Source: an uncultured Lachnospiraceae bacterium
GTDB lineage: Bacteria > Bacillota > Clostridia > Lachnospirales > Lachnospiraceae
DNA length: 14,045 nt
Direction of reading: 5' to 3'
Assembly (NCBI GenBank): GCA_947175845.1
Contig: CAMWOK010000047.1
Span: forward strand, 1-14,045
A program made the position numbers and the translations under genes. Positions 7,770 through 14,045 of this stretch are shown here, piece by piece; within the stretch, counting starts at the first letter, position 1, and each line of letters begins with the position of its first letter. The notes below the pieces were generated by a model, which saw nothing but the letters and a program-made list of their open reading frames with translations, did no database searches and was not told the origin of the DNA.

Positions 7770-8117
7770 TTACTCAATCCCCGCCAGATATTTCCTCTGT
7801 GCCTTCATCAGAACCATTCCATAGCCAATCATCACGGCGACCAGCGCAAGCCGCATCGCGGTCTCAGCCAGCGGATACGTGACAAAAAGCCCGAGCGCTC
7901 CCACCAGCCCTGACACCAGCAGCACAATTCCCACCGCCAGCGTGCGCGGGAAGGTAAACCGGATAAATCCATCCGGATCCTTCGCCCTGCTGATCGGGAA
8001 GCTCCTGCCGACAAGCATCGCCGGAATCTTGTTCGTCGACCGCATCTGCACCGCCCAATAAATCACATAGATTCCGCACGCCATAATGATCAGATCCAGT
8101 ATCATGCCAAAGCTCAT
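7770..8117 (-). CDS. Small three-helix membrane protein of unknown function
   Basis: A 115-residue hydrophobic protein that I do not recognise as a named family. Predicted membrane helices lie at about 4-23, 57-79 and 86-104. Between the first two is a polar loop with RSTNKIP, a GRSFPISRAKDPDGF segment and FTFPRT, the part most likely to be conserved. The protein ends with a basic tail, MKAQRKYLAGIE. The ATG at 8117 has AGGGG six bases upstream. It begins 18 bases after thrC and ends 21 bases before the aminopeptidase gene, so it is surely co-transcribed with both. This placement alone does not show a role in threonine or peptide metabolism. Confidence 0.82.
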   Translation of the reverse strand: MSFGMILDLIIMACGIYVIYWAVQMRSTNKIPAMLVGRSFPISRAKDPDGFIRFTFPRTLAVGIVLLVSGLVGALGLFVTYPLAETAMRLALVAVMIGYGMVLMKAQRKYLAGIE

Positions 8118-8135
8118 ATGTATCCCCTCTCCACA

Positions 8136-9623
8136 CTATATCCCGAGGAATTTCAAAACGACATCCCGCATCTCTTCCTTGTCGCACACCGTGTCGTGCA
8201 GCACCGGCGCGGTGCGGATTTCCTCGATCGCCCGCGGAACCGCGATGTTGGCAAGCCTAGACAGCTCATCCACCAGCGCAAAGTCAGTCATTGCATCGTA
8301 CTTTGCGTCGATCGCGTTCATCACGCTTCTTGTAAATTTGAACGGGCTTGCAGTCGACGCCAGCACAACCTTGGTGTAGTCTCCCGTCTCTTTTTGATAT
8401 TTGCCGCACACACACGCAGCCACTGCAGTGTGCGTGTCAATCACATAACCAGTCTTTTCGTAGAGCGCCTTAATTGTATTGGCAGTCTCCTGCTCCGACG
8501 CATAATTTCCATAGAAATCCTTCATCTGCGCCCGCATGTCATCCGTGATCGCATATCTGCCGGTCTCGGACAGGTCACGCATGAACGCGGCGTTTTTCTC
8601 CGCATCCGCGCCCGCGGACAGATATATCAGCCGCTCTAAATTGCTCGAAATCAATATGTCCATGGACGGGGAACTCGTGAGCACAAACTCCCTGTTCCTG
8701 TCATAGACGCCCGTCTCAAAGAACTCGCAGAGCACCTTGTTTTCGTTGGATGCGCAGATGAACTTCGCGATGGGGATTCCCATCTGTTTCGCAAAATAGG
8801 CCGCCAGAATATTGCCGAAATTTCCCGTGGGAACAACCACGTTAATCTGTTCTCCCCGCTCAATTTTTCCCTCTTTTAAGAGCTGTGCGCAGGCGTACAC
8901 ATAGTAGACCACCTGCGGGACAAGCCTTCCTATATTGATGGAGTTTGCGGAGGAAAACTGGAATCCGGCTTTATCCATGACCGCAGCCAGCTCCCTGTCG
9001 CCAAACAGCTGTTTTACGCCCGTCTGCGCATCGTCAAAATTGCCCGTGATGCCCACCACGAATGTGTTGTCCCCCTTCTGGGTGACCATCTGCTTCTCCT
9101 GGATCGGGCTCACGCCGTTCTTGGGGTAAAACACAATGATCCGCGTGCCTTTTACATCCGCAAAACCTGCGAGCGCCGCCTTGCCTGTGTCACCGCTCGT
9201 GGCTGTCAGAATCACGATCTCATTGTTCACGTGATTCTTTCTCGCCGATGTGGTCAAAAGGTGCGGCAGGATCGAGAGCGCCATATCCTTAAATGCAATG
9301 GTCGCCCCGTGAAAGAGCTCCAGATAATATGTACCATCCGCCTCCACAAGCGGTGCGATCACTTCCGTGTCAAACTTGCTGTCATATGCCTTGGCGATGC
9401 ATTCTTTGAGTTCCGCCTCCGTAAAATCCGTGAAAAACAGCTTCATGACCTCGTACGCGGTCTCCTGATAAGTCATGCCAGCCAGCTCCTCTAAGCTTTT
9501 CTCAAGCCTTGGCACCGTCTCGGGAACATACAGTCCGCCGTCGTTTGCAAGCCCCTTTAAGATTGCCTGTGAGGCCGTCACCGCCTCGCTGCTATTTCTT
9601 GTACTTCTGTAAAATAAATCCAT
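8136..9623 (-). CDS. thrC: Threonine synthase
   Basis: A 495-residue cytoplasmic pyridoxal-phosphate enzyme that converts O-phospho-L-homoserine to L-threonine and phosphate, the last step of threonine synthesis. The N terminus MDLFYRSTRN and the GLANDGGLYVPE segment (24-35) are the threonine synthase N-terminal domain. The cofactor lysine is Lys112 in FHGATIAFKD, and ATSGDTG at 141-147 is the cofactor phosphate-binding loop. The length and the extra insertions fit the long class of the enzyme (E. coli and yeast type). The ATG at 9623 has GAGGAG about nine bases upstream. It is first in an operon with the small membrane protein and aminopeptidase P. No other thr gene lies in the window. Confidence 0.96.
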   Translation of the reverse strand: MDLFYRSTRNSSEAVTASQAILKGLANDGGLYVPETVPRLEKSLEELAGMTYQETAYEVMKLFFTDFTEAELKECIAKAYDSKFDTEVIAPLVEADGTYYLELFHGATIAFKDMALSILPHLLTTSARKNHVNNEIVILTATSGDTGKAALAGFADVKGTRIIVFYPKNGVSPIQEKQMVTQKGDNTFVVGITGNFDDAQTGVKQLFGDRELAAVMDKAGFQFSSANSINIGRLVPQVVYYVYACAQLLKEGKIERGEQINVVVPTGNFGNILAAYFAKQMGIPIAKFICASNENKVLCEFFETGVYDRNREFVLTSSPSMDILISSNLERLIYLSAGADAEKNAAFMRDLSETGRYAITDDMRAQMKDFYGNYASEQETANTIKALYEKTGYVIDTHTAVAACVCGKYQKETGDYTKVVLASTASPFKFTRSVMNAIDAKYDAMTDFALVDELSRLANIAVPRAIEEIRTAPVLHDTVCDKEEMRDVVLKFLGI

Positions 9624-9723
9624 TTCACTTTCTCCTCTTTTTTTCTGCTATAAAATTTCAAGTTCGCTCACTCTGAATTATGTGCTGTTTATGCCCATCC
9701 GCGCGGCTGCCCTGCCATTCGAC

Positions 9724-9752
9724 ATTATAGCATATGGTCCCGGCAGCTGCAA
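9724..9752 (-). promoter_or_regulatory. Promoter of the thrC operon
   Basis: Minus strand TTGCAG (9752-9747), 17 bases, TATAAT (9729-9724), with TGC directly before the -10 box (extended -10). Start near 9717, leader about 95 bases. The leader has a possible nine-codon reading frame but no run of Thr or Ile codons and no terminator-like hairpin, so threonine attenuation is not supported. Confidence 0.8.
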
Positions 9753-9770
9753 GCGGCTCTGACTGCCGCT
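9752..9770 (-). repeat. Hairpin over the stop codon of the HipA-like gene
   Basis: Minus strand AGCGGC-AGTCAGA-GCCGCT, a 6-bp GC-rich stem that begins on the first base of the stop codon and ends at the thrC -35 box. No T run follows, so it is at best a weak or factor-assisted terminator; it could also be an operator for the thrC promoter. Confidence 0.45.
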
Positions 9771-10888
9771 CAGGGCTTTGCAAGCCCCATCTCCTGCACG
9801 CGTTCATAAACCTTCTCAAAGATATACTTGTACTTCGGATTATTCTGAACAACCTGCATAAATATATCTTCCCTGAATACAAGATTTGTGTATCCGATAT
9901 ACTGATGTGCCAGCTCCCGCAGCGTCTCTTTCGTGTTGAACATCTGGCTGAGGGTATCCCGCGCATCGTGCGAAAAATAATCCGCCACAAGCGCGCAGTT
10001 AAAGTCAAACAAGGGCGCCAGCCGCTCAATCCTGCCGGTTTTATTGTTCATCATAAACCCGTAGTTCTGCGTATGCCTGTCCGTATTTACGATGATGTAA
10101 TCCAGCACCGGAATGCTGGCAAACTCCGCCCCCCAGGTCTGCAGGCAGTACTCTCTGTACTGGAAACCGCGCCGCCTGCAGTAATCCATAATCTCGCACG
10201 CCTCCATAAAGGAGTACTCCTCCCCGACAAAATTTTTGCAGACAGAGACATGGCCCATGCCGTCCATCATGTTCTTGTCGTCCCCGACGTACTCGACGCA
10301 CTCGATCGCATTCTCAAAACAGCTCAGAATCTCGGATGCAAGAATTTCCATCCGGGTGTTCACGCAGTCGGTTGTCTTGTCGGATTTGAGCAGATACAGC
10401 GAGTCTCCCATGCGGACCCAGCCCTTTCGGAACAGCCCCTTTGTCGTCAGCTCCGGGCAGATAGCACTTGTCGTGATGGTGGGGCTGTACCCCCCCAGCG
10501 ACAGATCCACGATATCCTTGAGTTTATTTTTTCGGATATTGATGTCCTCCCAGCGCGCCTCCTCGCCTTCCTCCTGAACCCAGTAGCTGTCCTGGATCGA
10601 CACTCCCTTGCACTTGATGCAGATATTGACCCGGTTGTCGACCGTGTCAATCTGCGGTATCTGAAATGCGGCATAGATCTTCTTGGCATTGTCCCTGGAC
10701 ATTGACAGCATCCTGCTGCTCAGATAACTTTTCACGGCCTGAACATTTCCCAGGATGTCCTTCATGGCCGCAGATTTCTTAATATTTGACCGCAGGTAAA
10801 ACGGAAGCAGCTCCTCATGGATGACCTCCACCGTGAAATCCTGCAGATCAAAATATAATATTTGGGTATTTTCCAACATTAGATACAT
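9770..10888 (-). CDS. HipA-fold kinase-like protein, orphan
   Basis: A 372-residue soluble protein with the C-terminal kinase core of the HipA and CtkA group. LYLLKSD at 165-171 supplies a candidate ATP-binding lysine (Lys168). VNTDRHTQNYGFM at 267-279 is the catalytic loop, with Asp270 and Asn275, and LAPLFDFN at 290-297 is the metal-binding segment (Asp295). HipA kinases phosphorylate glutamyl-tRNA synthetase and slow growth; targets of this branch are unknown. It is shorter than HipA (about 440 residues), the N-terminal region lacks the usual HipA coupling domain, and there is no HipB-like DNA-binding gene beside it. The ATG at 10888 has only a weak GGTGAG ribosome site, which suggests low expression. 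It has its own promoter and is followed by the thrC unit. Confidence 0.78.
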   Translation of the reverse strand: MYLMLENTQILYFDLQDFTVEVIHEELLPFYLRSNIKKSAAMKDILGNVQAVKSYLSSRMLSMSRDNAKKIYAAFQIPQIDTVDNRVNICIKCKGVSIQDSYWVQEEGEEARWEDINIRKNKLKDIVDLSLGGYSPTITTSAICPELTTKGLFRKGWVRMGDSLYLLKSDKTTDCVNTRMEILASEILSCFENAIECVEYVGDDKNMMDGMGHVSVCKNFVGEEYSFMEACEIMDYCRRRGFQYREYCLQTWGAEFASIPVLDYIIVNTDRHTQNYGFMMNNKTGRIERLAPLFDFNCALVADYFSHDARDTLSQMFNTKETLRELAHQYIGYTNLVFREDIFMQVVQNNPKYKYIFEKVYERVQEMGLAKP

Positions 10889-10943
10889 AACAACTCACCA
10901 TTTATCTTTCAAAATTGTGTTTCTCGTATTCCGATTATCTTTT

Positions 10944-10972
10944 AGTATAGCACAAAACAAATCATCACTCAA
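10944..10972 (-). promoter_or_regulatory. Promoter of the HipA-like gene
   Basis: Minus strand TTGAGT (10972-10967), 17 bases, TATACT (10949-10944), with TGTGC directly before the -10 box (extended -10). It begins five bases after the stop of the cell-wall hydrolase gene. I see no terminator between the two, so read-through from the hydrolase is also possible. Leader about 50 bases. Confidence 0.75.
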
Positions 10973-10976
10973 TATT

Positions 10977-11585
10977 TTATCGCGAATAAAAATCATGTCC
11001 GCCGTAGGAGAACAGATAGGTGAGATTGTTGTCAAACCACTCTGCATTTTCCGGCGCCGTGTACTTCCTCGCCATGAAAAACAGCGCGCCGCCTGACACG
11101 TCCTCCCCTCTCAGGGCGCTGTAGACGACCTCCCGCGTCTCCTCCGACACAGTGACCTGGTTGATAAAGCCGTTAGACACTGGCGAGAACTGTGTCACAT
11201 TCTTCGCCTTCTGATATACCACGTCCGTCACATTGTCTGGAAATCTCCTGCTCCTGACGCGGTTGATCACGACGTTTGCGACCAGAAGTTTCCCTGTCCT
11301 GCCTTCTCCTCCCGCTTCCGCCTCCACGATTCGCATCAGGGTGTCCACATCCTGCGCTGTGACCTCAATACAGAAACGCTGCCTCATGGTCTCGTAGGAG
11401 ATCACGCGCTCGAGCGATTCAACATGCTCGAGTGCAACCTGCTGCGTCGTCACTGCCGCCGTTATGGTCTTCTGGCTTTCAGCGCTCCCCGCCTGCACAT
11501 CATACTGCTTTGAGAAAATCAGCAGCCCCGTGCATATCGTGTATGCAATGAATAAAAGGATATTGCTTTTTGAGTACATAATCAA
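10977..11585 (-). CDS. Membrane-anchored cell-wall hydrolase, SleB family
   Basis: A 202-residue protein with one N-terminal membrane segment (about 8-25, NILLFIAYTICTGLLIF) and an extracellular SleB/CwlJ-type hydrolase domain (about 75-202). RIVEAEAGGEG at 85-95 carries the expected catalytic Glu88, followed by ANVVINRVRSRRFP and the later TQFSPVSNG, both typical of the family. These enzymes cleave peptidoglycan; some act in spore germination on cortex, others in growth or division. Cortex specificity is not shown, because no peptidoglycan-binding domain is present. The best ribosome site, AAGGAA, sits eight bases from a TTG at 11585; the ATG two codons later (11579) would be 14 bases away, so TTG is preferred. 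It is transcribed away from the signalling pair on its right. I see no convincing sigma-A, sigma-G or sigma-E promoter upstream. Confidence 0.87.
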   Translation of the reverse strand: MIMYSKSNILLFIAYTICTGLLIFSKQYDVQAGSAESQKTITAAVTTQQVALEHVESLERVISYETMRQRFCIEVTAQDVDTLMRIVEAEAGGEGRTGKLLVANVVINRVRSRRFPDNVTDVVYQKAKNVTQFSPVSNGFINQVTVSEETREVVYSALRGEDVSGGALFFMARKYTAPENAEWFDNNLTYLFSYGGHDFYSR

Positions 11586-11752
11586 CTGTTCGTTCCTTTC
11601 TTATCTAAAACACGCTCAAACTATGTCCTGTTCTCTCCGATATCGTTCTATACATTTCAAATTTTACCTTTTAATAGTCTATTCGCTTGTCCTGCAAAAA
11701 ATACTAAAAACTTTCTAAATTAAGAATCAGTCATACAGTCCGCGTTGAGATT

Positions 11753-11762
11753 GTGCTATAAT
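11753..11762 (+). promoter_or_regulatory. Extended -10 promoter of the response regulator-kinase pair
   Basis: TGTGC followed by TATAAT (11757-11762) is a near perfect extended -10, but at the 17-base distance there is only a poor -35 (TACAGT, 11734-11739). That is the pattern of activator-dependent promoters. The -10 lies between arms of an inverted repeat (AGATT 11748-11752, AATCT 11760-11764). A CAGTC pair at 11728 and 11736 is too closely spaced for a usual LytTR double site. Start near 11769. The remainder of the 11586-11828 gap is A/T-rich and shows nothing else I can support. Confidence 0.65.
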
Positions 11763-11781
11763 CTTTAGGAAACTGACATCG

Positions 11782-11806
11782 CGCGCCCGCACCGCTGCAG
11801 GGCGCG
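11782..11806 (+). promoter_or_regulatory. GC-rich hairpin in the leader of the response regulator gene
   Basis: CGCGCCC (11782-11788) pairs with GGGCGCG (11800-11806), and GCA/TGC pair inside it, with a one-base bulge and a CCGC loop: ten base pairs in all, about 13 bases after the predicted transcript start and 15 bases before the ribosome site. There is no T run after it, so it is not a terminator. It may stabilise the message or affect ribosome entry. Confidence 0.6.
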
Positions 11807-11828
11807 TGAACTTGAAGGGAGAACAACC

Positions 11829-12554
11829 ATGCTGCAGGCTGCCATATGCGACGACGAACCATTTTACCAGGAGAAAATACAGTCCGTCCTGAGACAGTAT
11901 CTTCAAACGCACCATCTGGAATGTGAAATCCACCTCTTCTCGTCAGGAGAAGAATTTTTATCCCGGCCAAAGAACCGCGTAAACTATGACATTGTCTTTA
12001 TGGACATCAGCATGAAGGAGCTCGACGGAATCCAGACCGCCGCGCAGATCCGCGCGTTTCACAGCGAGACCTTCCTGGTGTTTGTGACCGCCTTCATCGA
12101 CTATGCGCTTGAGGGATACAAGGTCAATGCCGTGCGCTATGTCATGAAGGACACGCTGGACACTGCCATTCCGGAGTGCATGGACGCGATTCTGCAGAAG
12201 ATGCAGCTGGCACAGGTTTCCTTCTCTTTTCTGGACGGGGAAAAGACACTGTACACCGACAACATACTATATATAGAAAGCAGAAAGCACAAATCCTTTT
12301 TCCACTACATGCAGGCCGCCTCAGAATCCGGCATTGTGATCCTTCCGATATATGAGAAGCTCGACTGCATTGAGCAGGCTCTGACGGGACATGGCTTTCT
12401 GCGGATTCACAAGAGTTATCTTGTCAACATGAGACACATCCGCAGAATCAGCGGCTACACGGCGCTCCTCGACACCGGCGAAGAACTTCCTGTGCCGCGC
12501 CTGCGGTATCAGGCTGTCCGGGAACAGTTTGTGGCATACAAAGGAATTATGTGA
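11829..12554 (+). CDS. LytTR-type response regulator (AgrA/ComE-like)
   Basis: A 241-residue cytoplasmic transcription regulator. The receiver domain (about 1-120) has the acidic pair Asp8-Asp9 (ICDDE), the phosphate-accepting Asp59 in YDIVFMDISM, Thr87 (FVTAF) and Lys107 (VMKD); the usual proline after that lysine is replaced by aspartate. The C-terminal half (about 130-236) is a LytTR DNA-binding domain, with the typical ILYIESRKHK and FLRIHKSYLVNMRHI segments. Such proteins bind paired nine-base sites and control peptide quorum sensing, bacteriocins or virulence. The ATG at 11829 has GGGAG seven bases upstream. The sensor kinase gene starts 22 bases after its stop, so the two are a pair. 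Targets are unknown; the extended -10 with poor -35 upstream fits autoregulation. Confidence 0.93.
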   Translation: MLQAAICDDEPFYQEKIQSVLRQYLQTHHLECEIHLFSSGEEFLSRPKNRVNYDIVFMDISMKELDGIQTAAQIRAFHSETFLVFVTAFIDYALEGYKVNAVRYVMKDTLDTAIPECMDAILQKMQLAQVSFSFLDGEKTLYTDNILYIESRKHKSFFHYMQAASESGIVILPIYEKLDCIEQALTGHGFLRIHKSYLVNMRHIRRISGYTALLDTGEELPVPRLRYQAVREQFVAYKGIM

Positions 12555-12576
12555 AAAGAAAGAGGTGAAGCATCCG

Positions 12577-13869
12577 ATGGAGAATTTATTGAGATGTCTC
12601 GTGCTGTGCCTGATACATGGAACCAGCTGCCAGCTGTTTTTTGAGACCATAGTACCCCGGCGGAGCTGGAAAAACCGCTGGGTCAGACATACGGCAATCC
12701 CGGCATTTGCCGCGGGCGGGCTTATCATTTCCCTCACCCCGGTTCCGCCCTATTTCCTGCAGCCTGTCCGTCTCGTCCTCATCCTGGCGATCGTCGCACA
12801 GATTTATTTTCAGGTACGCATCACCCGGAATCTGATGCTGTCTGTCGTATTCTGCGCCGTTTACTGGGGCATTTCCACTGCCGTTATATCCATATTTTAC
12901 TTGTTTCTCGACTTTGCACAGACAGACGCGTCCGCTCAGGCGCTTGAAAACCTGACGGAAGCCTTCGTTCTGGCTCTCATGACAGCGTTTCACTGCCACT
13001 ACAAAAGCCGCCTGCGCGGACTTGTAAGATCTCCCGAAAACAGGCTTGGCGCGCTTCCTCTCCTGTGTCTGATCACCCTTGTGGCATTCAACACGCTCTC
13101 CACGGAGCATACGACCGCAAACAGATACGCCATTTTTGTCACTGTCTTTGGACTTGCAATTCTGGGCATCTTTCTCTTTTATCTGGTCATGCAGATCCTT
13201 GAGAAGGAGGAGACGCTGCGCAGGCTGCAGCTTGGCGCGGAGCGCACGCGCAGCCAGATGGAGCTGTATCATGTCATGCAGAAGCACTATGAACAGCAGC
13301 GGCGCTTCCTGCACGACTACAAGAACCAGCTCAACTGTGTCCAGGGCCTGATCGAATGCGGGCAAACCCAGGAGGCATGCGCGTACATCACCCGGATGAC
13401 CGGAACACTGCGGACGCAGTTTGGCGATATCAACACCAATCACGCGGTTGTAAACATTATCCTAAAACAGAAATATCAGACGGCGCGCGATAAGAATATT
13501 CCCATGACATTCGTGATCAACGACTTGTCCGGGCTGACAATGCCCGAGGAACATCTGGTCACACTGCTGGCAAACCTGCTCGACAATGCCCTGGAAGCGT
13601 GTGAACGGCTGCGCGCAGAGCAGCCTTCTGCCAGTGTCGTCATCCAGTTTAAGATGGTCCTGGAGGAAAACCAGCTCATCGTGTCTGTCCGCAATCCGGT
13701 GAGCAGGCCTGTTCCCATCAAAAACAACACGGTTGTCACCAGCAAAAATGATTCCGCCCACCATGGAATCGGCCTGTCCAACGTCGACTTTGTCGTCCGT
13801 ACGCACAACGGAACAAGCGTTTTGAAGTGTACAGACGGATGGTTTTCTTTTTCTGCAGTATTTCCTTAA
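12577..13869 (+). CDS. Membrane sensor histidine kinase, GHKL type (AgrC/ComD-like)
   Basis: A 430-residue kinase. The N-terminal half (about 1-210) is a membrane sensor with about six hydrophobic segments, among them 44-56, 64-80, 86-112, 127-140, 158-172 and 184-207. A coiled linker leads to the phospho-acceptor His246 in RRFLHDYKNQL, the H-D-Y-x-N-x-L form of the peptide-sensing HPK10 class. The ATP-binding GHKL domain follows: N box LLANLLDNALE (Asn333, Asn337), a VRNPV segment and the G box HHGIGLSN (395-402). AgrC and ComD detect secreted peptides and phosphorylate their LytTR partner, here the gene just upstream. The frame is open from 12529, but the ATG at 12577 has GAGGTG nine bases upstream and avoids overlap with the regulator. 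No AgrB, AgrD or ComC-like gene is visible beside it. Confidence 0.92.
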   Translation: MENLLRCLVLCLIHGTSCQLFFETIVPRRSWKNRWVRHTAIPAFAAGGLIISLTPVPPYFLQPVRLVLILAIVAQIYFQVRITRNLMLSVVFCAVYWGISTAVISIFYLFLDFAQTDASAQALENLTEAFVLALMTAFHCHYKSRLRGLVRSPENRLGALPLLCLITLVAFNTLSTEHTTANRYAIFVTVFGLAILGIFLFYLVMQILEKEETLRRLQLGAERTRSQMELYHVMQKHYEQQRRFLHDYKNQLNCVQGLIECGQTQEACAYITRMTGTLRTQFGDINTNHAVVNIILKQKYQTARDKNIPMTFVINDLSGLTMPEEHLVTLLANLLDNALEACERLRAEQPSASVVIQFKMVLEENQLIVSVRNPVSRPVPIKNNTVVTSKNDSAHHGIGLSNVDFVVRTHNGTSVLKCTDGWFSFSAVFP

Positions 13870-13872
13870 ACA

Positions 13873-13895
13873 GGTGTCTTCTACCGCCTTTTTTT
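13873..13895 (+). terminator. Possible weak terminator after the sensor kinase
   Basis: A short GGTG-TCTTC-TACC stem (four pairs, one G-T) is followed three bases later by seven T (13889-13895). The T run is convincing; the stem is weak. Confidence 0.35.
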
Positions 13896-13926
13896 GCCCG
13901 CGCGGCGTCGATTCGTGCCGTGCCGG

Positions 13927-13955
13927 TTGCCATGTCCCTTTCGCAAAAATATAAT
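13927..13955 (+). promoter_or_regulatory. Strong promoter of the gene at the right edge
   Basis: TTGCCA (13927-13932), 17 bases, TATAAT (13950-13955). Start expected near 13962, inside the palindrome just downstream; leader about 43 bases. Confidence 0.82.
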
Positions 13956-13960
13956 AAGCA

Positions 13961-13976
13961 TGTAATATATATTACA
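13961..13976. promoter_or_regulatory. Palindromic operator over the transcription start
   Basis: TGTAATATATATTACA is a perfect 16-base palindrome that starts five bases after the -10 box and covers the predicted start point. A dimeric repressor bound here would block the promoter at 13927-13955. The TGTAAT half-site is compatible with several families (GntR, PadR, TetR or MarR types), and I cannot assign one. Confidence 0.65.
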
Positions 13977-14004
13977 CGTTTTACTACGAAAGGAGACTAT
14001 CAAA

Positions 14005-14045
14005 ATGATCAATCTAAAAAACACACTCCTCACCCTTCTGCTAAC
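14005..14045 (+). CDS. Start of a gene with a signal-like N terminus, 3' part missing
   Basis: The ATG at 14005 follows AGGAGA by about eight bases and opens with MINLKNTLLTLLL before the window ends. One lysine followed by a leucine-rich stretch looks like the start of a signal peptide or a first membrane helix, but 13 residues are too few to name a family. It has its own promoter and operator and lies 135 bases after the sensor kinase, so it could be a target of that pair or an unrelated gene. Confidence 0.65.
   Translation, partial: MINLKNTLLTLLL

Noticed and set aside
9624..9717. Threonine-type leader peptide and attenuator before thrC.
   Set aside because: The only short frame has no Thr or Ile run and no terminator hairpin with a T tract follows.
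9737..10705. Plus-strand open frame opposite the HipA-like gene.
   Set aside because: It is antisense to a gene with recognisable kinase motifs and has no ribosome site or domain pattern of its own.
11721..11745. LytTR double binding site upstream of the response regulator.
   Set aside because: The only repeated element is CAGTC twice at an 8-base period, while paired LytTR sites are usually spaced about 20 bases apart. Too weak to call.
11586..11752. Sporulation-type (sigma-G, sigma-F or sigma-E) promoter for the SleB-like gene.
   Set aside because: Partial -35-like matches exist, but none has a fitting -10 box at the right distance.
12586..13443. Minus-strand open frame opposite the sensor kinase.
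   Set aside because: It is fully antisense to a clear GHKL kinase gene, with a composition like a reversed coding sequence and no start signals.

Overview
The window looks like chromosomal DNA of a low-to-mid GC Clostridia, most likely a Lachnospiraceae-type gut anaerobe. The reasons are the strong AGGAGG-type ribosome sites, sigma-A-like promoters with 17-nt spacers, an ATP-type PEP carboxykinase, a SleB-type cell-wall hydrolase and an AgrA/AgrC-like two-component pair. This assignment is inferred from gene content and is not proven. No rRNA, tRNA, insertion sequence or CRISPR array was seen.

Layout from left to right. (1) Positions 1-2393, minus strand: three tightly packed genes read STM4015-like leucine-rich-repeat protein, then STM4014-like ATP-grasp protein, then STM4013-like sulfatase/phosphatase-fold hydrolase, which runs off the left edge. 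A promoter lies upstream of the first. This is a conserved cassette of unknown function, normally accompanied by two radical SAM proteins (STM4011, STM4012), which would be expected beyond position 1. It is the best candidate here for an undescribed system. (2) 2514-3884, minus: a MATE-family multidrug exporter. (3) 4029-5747, minus: pckA, with a good promoter, a long leader and a strong hairpin terminator. (4) 5937-9623, minus: a compact operon of thrC (threonine synthase), a small three-helix membrane protein of unknown function, and an aminopeptidase P. (5) 9770-10888, minus: a HipA-fold kinase-like protein with no visible antitoxin partner, with its own promoter. (6) 10977-11585, minus: an anchored cell-wall hydrolase of the SleB family. 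(7) 11829-13869, plus: a divergent LytTR response regulator and GHKL sensor kinase of the AgrA/AgrC or ComE/ComD type, preceded by an extended -10 promoter and a GC-rich leader hairpin. (8) 13927-14045, plus: a strong promoter, a perfect 16-bp palindrome over its start point, and the first codons of a gene that begins like a signal peptide and leaves the window.

How the parts relate: the cassette at the left edge is probably one transcription unit for one biochemical job (ATP-dependent ligation plus hydrolysis plus, outside the window, radical chemistry). The centre is ordinary metabolism (gluconeogenesis, threonine synthesis, peptide turnover). The right end is a peptide-type signalling pair whose target may include the palindrome-controlled gene beside it, but no signal peptide gene or AgrB-like protease is visible. 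Genes fill nearly the whole window; the longest stretch without a gene is 11586-11828 (243 bases).
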